Source: Achromobacter veterisilvae (GTDB taxonomy: Bacteria; Pseudomonadota; Gammaproteobacteria; Burkholderiales; Burkholderiaceae_B). Taken from it: 64,000 nucleotides of DNA. Position numbers and translations under genes: made by a program. The stretch lies in contig NZ_UFQC01000025.1 of NCBI RefSeq assembly GCF_900496975.1, forward strand, positions 1 through 64,000. Reading direction: 5' to 3'. The first letter of the stretch is position 1; the number at the start of each line of letters is the position of its first letter. Below are positions 60,130-64,000 of the stretch, piece after piece. The notes below the pieces were generated by a model. The model did no database searches, was not told the origin of the DNA, and saw only the letters and a list, made by a program, of their open reading frames with translations.

Positions 60130-61128
60130 ATGGAAACCTTAATGACCTTTCTGGCCGCCGATTTCCTCGGCACCCCCGCCTGGAGCTGGCTGCTCTTCCT
60201 GGGCATCGTCGTGGCGCTGCTGGCCTTCGACCTAGGCGTCCTGCACAAGGAAGACCGCGAGATCGGCGTGCGCGAAAGCCTGCTGCTTTCCGCCGGCTAC
60301 ATCACCGCCGCGCTGCTGTTTGGCGCCTGGGTCTGGTGGCAGATGGGCGCCGCCAGCGGCATGGCCTACTACACCGGCTTCATGATCGAGAAGTCGCTGT
60401 CGATGGACAACGTCTTCGTCATCGCGCTGATCTTCAGCTTCTTCGCGATTCCGCGCCAATACCAGCATCGCGTGCTGTTCTGGGGCATCCTGGGCGTGAT
60501 CGTGCTGCGCGCCATCATGATCGGTCTGGGCGCCGCGCTGGTCAGCAATTTCGGCTGGCTGCTGTATGTGTTCGGCGTTTTCCTCGTGTTCACCGGCATC
60601 AAGATGTGGATGATCGCGGACCAGACGCCCGACATCGCGTCCAATCCCATCCTGAAGTTCCTGAAGCGCCGCATGCGGGTGACGGACGGCCTGCGCGGCA
60701 ATGCGTTCTGGGTGCGCGAGATTGATCCCGCCACATCCAAGACGGTGCGCTGGGCCACGCCGCTGCTGCTGGCGCTGGTGCTGATCGAATTCGTGGACCT
60801 GCTGTTCGCGGTGGATTCGGTGCCGGCGATTTTCGCCATCACCACGGATCCGTTCATCGTCTACACCAGCAACATCTTCGCCATCCTGGGCCTGCGCGCG
60901 CTGTATTTCGCGCTGGCGGCGATGATCCACCGCTTCCATTACCTGAAGTACGCGCTGGCCCTGGTGCTGGTGTTCATCGGCACCAAGATATTCCTGGTGG
61001 GCTTCATCGGCAAGGTGCCGGCCGCCGTGTCCCTCTCGGTGACGTTCGGCCTGATCGCCGGCGGCGTGGCGTTCTCGCTGTGGAAGACGCGTTCGGAACG
61101 CGCCAAGCCCGAACTGGCGGCCGAGTAA
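60130..61128 (+). CDS. TerC-family integral membrane protein
   Basis: A 332-residue membrane protein with about nine hydrophobic segments. Paired acidic motifs of the TerC/Alx family are present: EKSLSMDNVFVIALIFSFFA near residue 92 and EFVDLLFAVDSVPAIFAITT near 222. Members take part in tellurite resistance, manganese export (Alx) or insertion of membrane proteins with metals. I see no yybP-ykoY riboswitch in the leader. ATG 60130 has GAGCGG upstream. It is divergent from the NhaR-like regulator. Confidence 0.9.
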   Translation: METLMTFLAADFLGTPAWSWLLFLGIVVALLAFDLGVLHKEDREIGVRESLLLSAGYITAALLFGAWVWWQMGAASGMAYYTGFMIEKSLSMDNVFVIALIFSFFAIPRQYQHRVLFWGILGVIVLRAIMIGLGAALVSNFGWLLYVFGVFLVFTGIKMWMIADQTPDIASNPILKFLKRRMRVTDGLRGNAFWVREIDPATSKTVRWATPLLLALVLIEFVDLLFAVDSVPAIFAITTDPFIVYTSNIFAILGLRALYFALAAMIHRFHYLKYALALVLVFIGTKIFLVGFIGKVPAAVSLSVTFGLIAGGVAFSLWKTRSERAKPELAAE

Positions 61129-61138
61129 GGCCCGGGCC

Positions 61139-61161
61139 CGCCATATCCCGTGGATATGGCG
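61139..61161. other. Perfect 10-bp-stem hairpin after the TerC gene
   Basis: CGCCATATCC and GGATATGGCG flank a three-base loop, 11 bases after the TerC stop. There is no T-tract. It may be a weak terminator or an operator for the following methyltransferase gene. Confidence 0.5.
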
Positions 61162-61237
61162 GACTCTCCGGATTCGGATTTGTCGTATGGATAGGGCAGG
61201 CGTAGAGTGCTGACGAACCCCTACGCAAGGAACCGCC

Positions 61238-62011
61238 ATGACCAGTTGGTCCGCCAAGCAGTATTCCGCTTTCGAGAACGAGCGCACCCGTCCGGTGCGG
61301 GACCTGGTTGCCGCCTTGCCGAACCAGGAAGTGAAACGCGCCGTGGACCTGGGCTGCGGCCCGGGCAATTCCACCGAGGTGTTGGCCGGGCGCTATCCGG
61401 ACGCGGAACTGACCGGCTTGGACAATTCGGACGACATGATCCAGGCCGCCCGCAAGCGCCTGCCCGCGCTGCGCTTCGAGCTGGCCGACATCGCCGCCTG
61501 GAATCCGCCGCAGTCCTACGACGTGATCCTGGCGAACGCTTCGCTGCAATGGGTGCCGGATCACGACACGCTGTATCCCCGCCTGGTCGGCAAGTTGGCG
61601 CCCGGAGGCAGCCTGGCCGTGCAGACTCCGGACAACCTCGAAGAGCCCGCCCACCGGCTGGCGCGCCAGGTGGCCGGCGAGGCCCCGTGGGCGGCCAGCA
61701 TCGGCGGCTTCACGCATCCGCCGCGGCACAGCGCGGCCTGGTACTACGAACTGCTCAAGCCGCATTGCGGCCGGCTGGACGTGTGGCGCACGACCTACCA
61801 CCATCCGCTGGCGGGGGCGGCGGCCGTGGTGGAGTGGTTCAAGGGCACGGCCTTGCGGCCGTACCTGGACCGGCTGGACGCCGAGGGGCAGGCGGGTTTC
61901 CTGGCCCGCTACCAGTCGTTGATCGAAGAGGCTTATCCGGCGCTGGCCGACGGGACGGTGTTGTTGCCGTTTCCGCGGTTGTTCATCGTGGCGGGGGCGC
62001 GGGAGGGGTGA
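61238..62011 (+). CDS. tam: Trans-aconitate 2-methyltransferase
   Basis: A 257-residue class I SAM-dependent methyltransferase. Motif I is VDLGCGPGNS (residues 36-45), motif II LTGLDNSDDMI, and ILANASLQWVPDH and QTPDNLEEPAH are characteristic of Tam, which methylates trans-aconitate and so limits its inhibition of aconitase. The start MTSWSAKQYSAFENERTRPV is as in the family (W, Y, R/TRP). It is followed by tandem repeat elements. Confidence 0.93.
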   Translation: MTSWSAKQYSAFENERTRPVRDLVAALPNQEVKRAVDLGCGPGNSTEVLAGRYPDAELTGLDNSDDMIQAARKRLPALRFELADIAAWNPPQSYDVILANASLQWVPDHDTLYPRLVGKLAPGGSLAVQTPDNLEEPAHRLARQVAGEAPWAASIGGFTHPPRHSAAWYYELLKPHCGRLDVWRTTYHHPLAGAAAVVEWFKGTALRPYLDRLDAEGQAGFLARYQSLIEEAYPALADGTVLLPFPRLFIVAGAREG

Positions 62012-62035
62012 GGGGAGTTGGCGGCCGGCGGTTGG

Positions 62036-62096
62036 GTGTCAGACACCCGGGAAGGGCGGCTTCATTTGGCGGATGTCTCGTGGGGTGTCTGACACC
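62036..62096 (+). repeat. GTGTCWGACAC-bounded element, tandem copy 1
   Basis: A 61-base element from GTGTCAGACACCCGGGAAGG through GGCTTCATTTGGCGGATGTC to GTGTCTGACACC. An almost identical copy starts 85 bases downstream. Same order of blocks as the element at 31949-32012. Confidence 0.85.
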
Positions 62097-62120
62097 TGGC
62101 CTGGAGTTGGCGGGGGTTGG

Positions 62121-62181
62121 GTGTCAGACACCCGGGAAGGGCGGCCTCATTTGGCGGGTGTCTCGTGGGGTGTCTGACACC
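62121..62181 (+). repeat. GTGTCWGACAC-bounded element, tandem copy 2
   Basis: This copy differs from copy 1 at two positions (CCTCATTTGGCGGGTGTC). Flanking bases GAGTTGGCGG before and TGGCCTG after are also repeated, so the duplicated unit is about 85 bases. It ends eight bases before the stop of the AraC gene, in a convergent intergenic region. Confidence 0.85.
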
Positions 62182-62188
62182 TGGCCTG

Positions 62189-62986
62189 TTAGAGCGCGCC
62201 GTCGGCCTTGTCCGCGAAGTAGCGGGTGGGGGTCTTGCCCAGCGTCTTGCGGAACATGGTGATGAAGGCGCTGACGGATTCGTAGCCCAGGTCTTCGGCC
62301 GTGCGCTGCACCGAGACGCCGGCCGACAGGCGCTGCAGGGCCTGGATGATGTGCATCTGCTGGCGCCAGCGGCCGAAGCTCATGCCGAGTTCCTGGTGCA
62401 CCAGCCGCGCCAGCGTGCGTTCGCTCATCGCCACGCGCCTGCCCCATTGCGCCACCGTGCTGCGGTCGGCGGGGTCGGCGCGCAGCGCGTCGGCGATTTC
62501 GCGCAGCCGCGGGTGATCCGGGATCGGCAGGTGCAGGTGTTCGGTCGGCATGTGGGCCAGTTGGTCCACCAGCACCTCCGCCAGCTTCCGGTTGGCCGCA
62601 GTGGCCGCTTCCGCCGGCGACAGGTCCGCCAGGTGCGCGATGAGTTCCCGCAGCAGCGGCGTGATGGCCAGCGTGCAGCACTGCCTTGGCAGATCCGGGG
62701 TGCCGGGCGGCACGAACAGGAAACACACGCGCCCGTTCACCGTGACGCGGTTGCTGTGCGGCACGCCGCCGGGAATCCAGACGCCGCAGTGCGGCGGCAC
62801 CATCCACAGCCCCTGCGGCACCGAGCAGGTCACGCCGCCATGCAGCGCCAGCACCAATTGGCTCATGCGGTGCCGGTGCGGGGGGGATTCGTGGTCGTTC
62901 TCGGCCGCATGCACGCGCATCGCACTGGTCCATTGCGAGTCGATGTCGAGGTCGAGGAAGGGGGCGGGGCCGTCCAGGGCGGGCAT
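62189..62986 (-). CDS. AraC-family regulator with cupin N-terminus
   Basis: A 265-residue regulator: N-terminal cupin sensor (about residues 30-95: HRHRMSQLVLALHGGVTCSV, GVWIPGGVPHSNRVTVNG) and AraC double helix-turn-helix at about 165-255 (QWGRRVAMSERTLARLVHQE, AEDLGYESVSAFITMFRKTL). It is divergent from a CynX-like MFS gene, its likely target; this cupin-AraC/MFS pairing is common. Confidence 0.92.
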   Translation of the reverse strand: MPALDGPAPFLDLDIDSQWTSAMRVHAAENDHESPPHRHRMSQLVLALHGGVTCSVPQGLWMVPPHCGVWIPGGVPHSNRVTVNGRVCFLFVPPGTPDLPRQCCTLAITPLLRELIAHLADLSPAEAATAANRKLAEVLVDQLAHMPTEHLHLPIPDHPRLREIADALRADPADRSTVAQWGRRVAMSERTLARLVHQELGMSFGRWRQQMHIIQALQRLSAGVSVQRTAEDLGYESVSAFITMFRKTLGKTPTRYFADKADGAL

Positions 62987-63107
62987 GGGCTGAGGGGTTG
63001 GCTGGTTTTAGGGATAGTTTGTCATTATCTCGAAATTCGGTAAAGGCGGTTTTGCTTAAGCTGGAGACCTGTCCACACTGACGGACCCGTCCAAGGGCTT
63101 CCTGCGC

Positions 63108-64000
63108 ATGACCTCTCTTTCCGCTTCCTCCAAGCGCCCCGCCGGCAATCCCCTGCTGCTGATCGCGGGCATTCTCTGCATCGCCACCGCCCTGCGCGCG
63201 CCCATCACGGGCGTGCCGCCGCTGATCGGCATGCTCCGCGAGCAGCTCGGGCTGAACTCCACCGCGGCCGGCATGCTGATCACCCTGCCCCTGCTGGCCT
63301 TCGCGGTGGTGTCGCTGTTCGCGGCGGGCCTGGCGCGCCGCCACGGCCTGGAGCGCACCTTGTTCGCCGCTTTGCTGCTGATCGCCGGCGGCATCGGGGT
63401 GCGCACCGTGGGACCGGCCTGGGGCCTGTACCTGGGCACGGCGGTCATCGGGGCGGGCATCGCCATCGGCAACGTGCTGCTGCCCAGCCTGCTGAAACGC
63501 GATTTCCCGCAGCGCGTCGCGGGCCTGACCTCGGCCTACGTGCTGACCATGAGCCTGGCGGCCGGCCTGGCGTCGGCCATCGCCATTCCGCTGGCGAACC
63601 TGTCCGATGCGACGTGGCGCTTCTCGACAGGCTGCCTGTTGCTGATCCCCGTCGTCGGCGTCGTGTTGTGGCTGCCGCAATTGGCCAGTCACACCGCGCC
63701 CGCGGCGTCCACGGCGCATGCGCCGCACGGCGGCCGCTTGTGGCGTTCGCCGCTGGCCTGGCAGGTGACGCTGTACCTGGGCATCAACTCTTTCGTGTTC
63801 TACGTGGGCGTGAGCTGGCTGCCGGCCATCCTGCGCGAGGCGGGCTATACGGCGGAACGCGCCGGCACGCTGCATGGACTGCTGCAACTGATGTCCGCCG
63901 CCCCGGCCCTGTTCCTGGCGCCGGTGGTGCGGCGCATGAAGGACCAGCGCGCCGCCGCGTTCTGCTCGGCCGCGGCCTCGTTCGCCGCGATGCTGGGCCT
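63108..64000 (+). CDS. CynX/NimT-family MFS transporter (cut by right edge)
   Basis: The plus strand is open from ATG 63108 to the window end (297 codons), about three quarters of a typical 400-residue carrier. The N-terminus NPLLLIAGILCIATALRAPI with TGVPPLIGMLREQLGLNSTA is typical of the CynX/NimT (cyanate, 2-nitroimidazole) group, and about eight hydrophobic segments are seen. It is divergent from the AraC regulator across 121 bases. Substrate unknown. Confidence 0.88.
   Translation, partial: MTSLSASSKRPAGNPLLLIAGILCIATALRAPITGVPPLIGMLREQLGLNSTAAGMLITLPLLAFAVVSLFAAGLARRHGLERTLFAALLLIAGGIGVRTVGPAWGLYLGTAVIGAGIAIGNVLLPSLLKRDFPQRVAGLTSAYVLTMSLAAGLASAIAIPLANLSDATWRFSTGCLLLIPVVGVVLWLPQLASHTAPAASTAHAPHGGRLWRSPLAWQVTLYLGINSFVFYVGVSWLPAILREAGYTAERAGTLHGLLQLMSAAPALFLAPVVRRMKDQRAAAFCSAAASFAAMLG

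Noticed and set aside
1..64000. tRNA, rRNA, IS element or prophage boundaries
   Set aside because: No cloverleaf, rRNA segment, transposase, integrase or phage structural gene was seen on reading both strands.

Overview
The window is 64 kb of GC-rich, gene-dense chromosome from a Gram-negative bacterium, most likely a betaproteobacterium of the Alcaligenaceae (Bordetella/Achromobacter type). This rests on the run of Bug/TctC-type periplasmic binding proteins, several CoA-ligase/acyl-CoA dehydrogenase catabolic clusters, a trimeric porin of the betaproteobacterial type, and FecI/FecR/TonB-receptor modules. Genus level is inference. I found no rRNA, tRNA, CRISPR array, IS element or phage gene. 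No gap between genes exceeds 300 bases; the longest are 4982-5236 and 31840-32114.

Layout. 1-4981 (minus): catabolic operon of CoA ligase, Bug binding protein, IclR regulator and two adjacent acyl-CoA dehydrogenases, the second cut by the left edge; a class II aldolase diverges at 5237. 6155-9360: molybdopterin oxidoreductase of the FdhF/YdeP group coupled to a bestrophin-like membrane protein, convergent with a MocR regulator. 10907-12815: GntR/UTRA regulator, TauE exporter and DUF1634 protein in an overlapping operon behind a 30-bp palindrome. 12914-14812: alpha/beta hydrolase and DyP peroxidase. 14931-20248: acyl-CoA dehydrogenase, CoA ligase and two crotonases, followed by a histidine kinase (minus) diverging from a Bug protein and a NarL-type response regulator (to 23153). 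A 27-bp motif is shared by the promoter of the catabolic operon and the kinase/Bug intergenic region, suggesting one regulon.

23344-30667: a Fur-boxed TonB-dependent receptor, a DUF4239 membrane protein, and a FecI/FecR/FecA-like signalling module. A second FecI/FecR/FecA-like module lies at 52796-56854. The two modules share an ECF-type promoter and a leader element (TTGGCCAAGGG) at the same distance from the receptor start. 30790-39749: mixed small genes (aldo-keto reductase, YciI protein, phosphoesterase, LprI-like protein, tag glycosylase, MarR-GNAT fusion, GvpU-like protein, ParB-fold lipoprotein, Bcr/CflA efflux, AraC regulator). 39746-45904 (minus): porin, then cyoABCD plus SURF1 for a bo3-type quinol oxidase. 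46122-52625: MFS carrier, orphan amino-acid binding protein, dialkylglycine-decarboxylase-like enzyme, LysR regulator, acetylpolyamine-deacetylase-like enzyme, SanA/YdcF protein. 56858-64000: four poorly known envelope or small proteins, NhaR-like regulator/TerC pair, trans-aconitate methyltransferase, AraC regulator and a divergent CynX-like MFS carrier cut by the right edge.

Two intergenic places (31863-32012 and 62036-62181) carry copies of a ~61-64-bp element bounded by the palindrome GTGTCWGACAC, the only obvious dispersed repeat family here.
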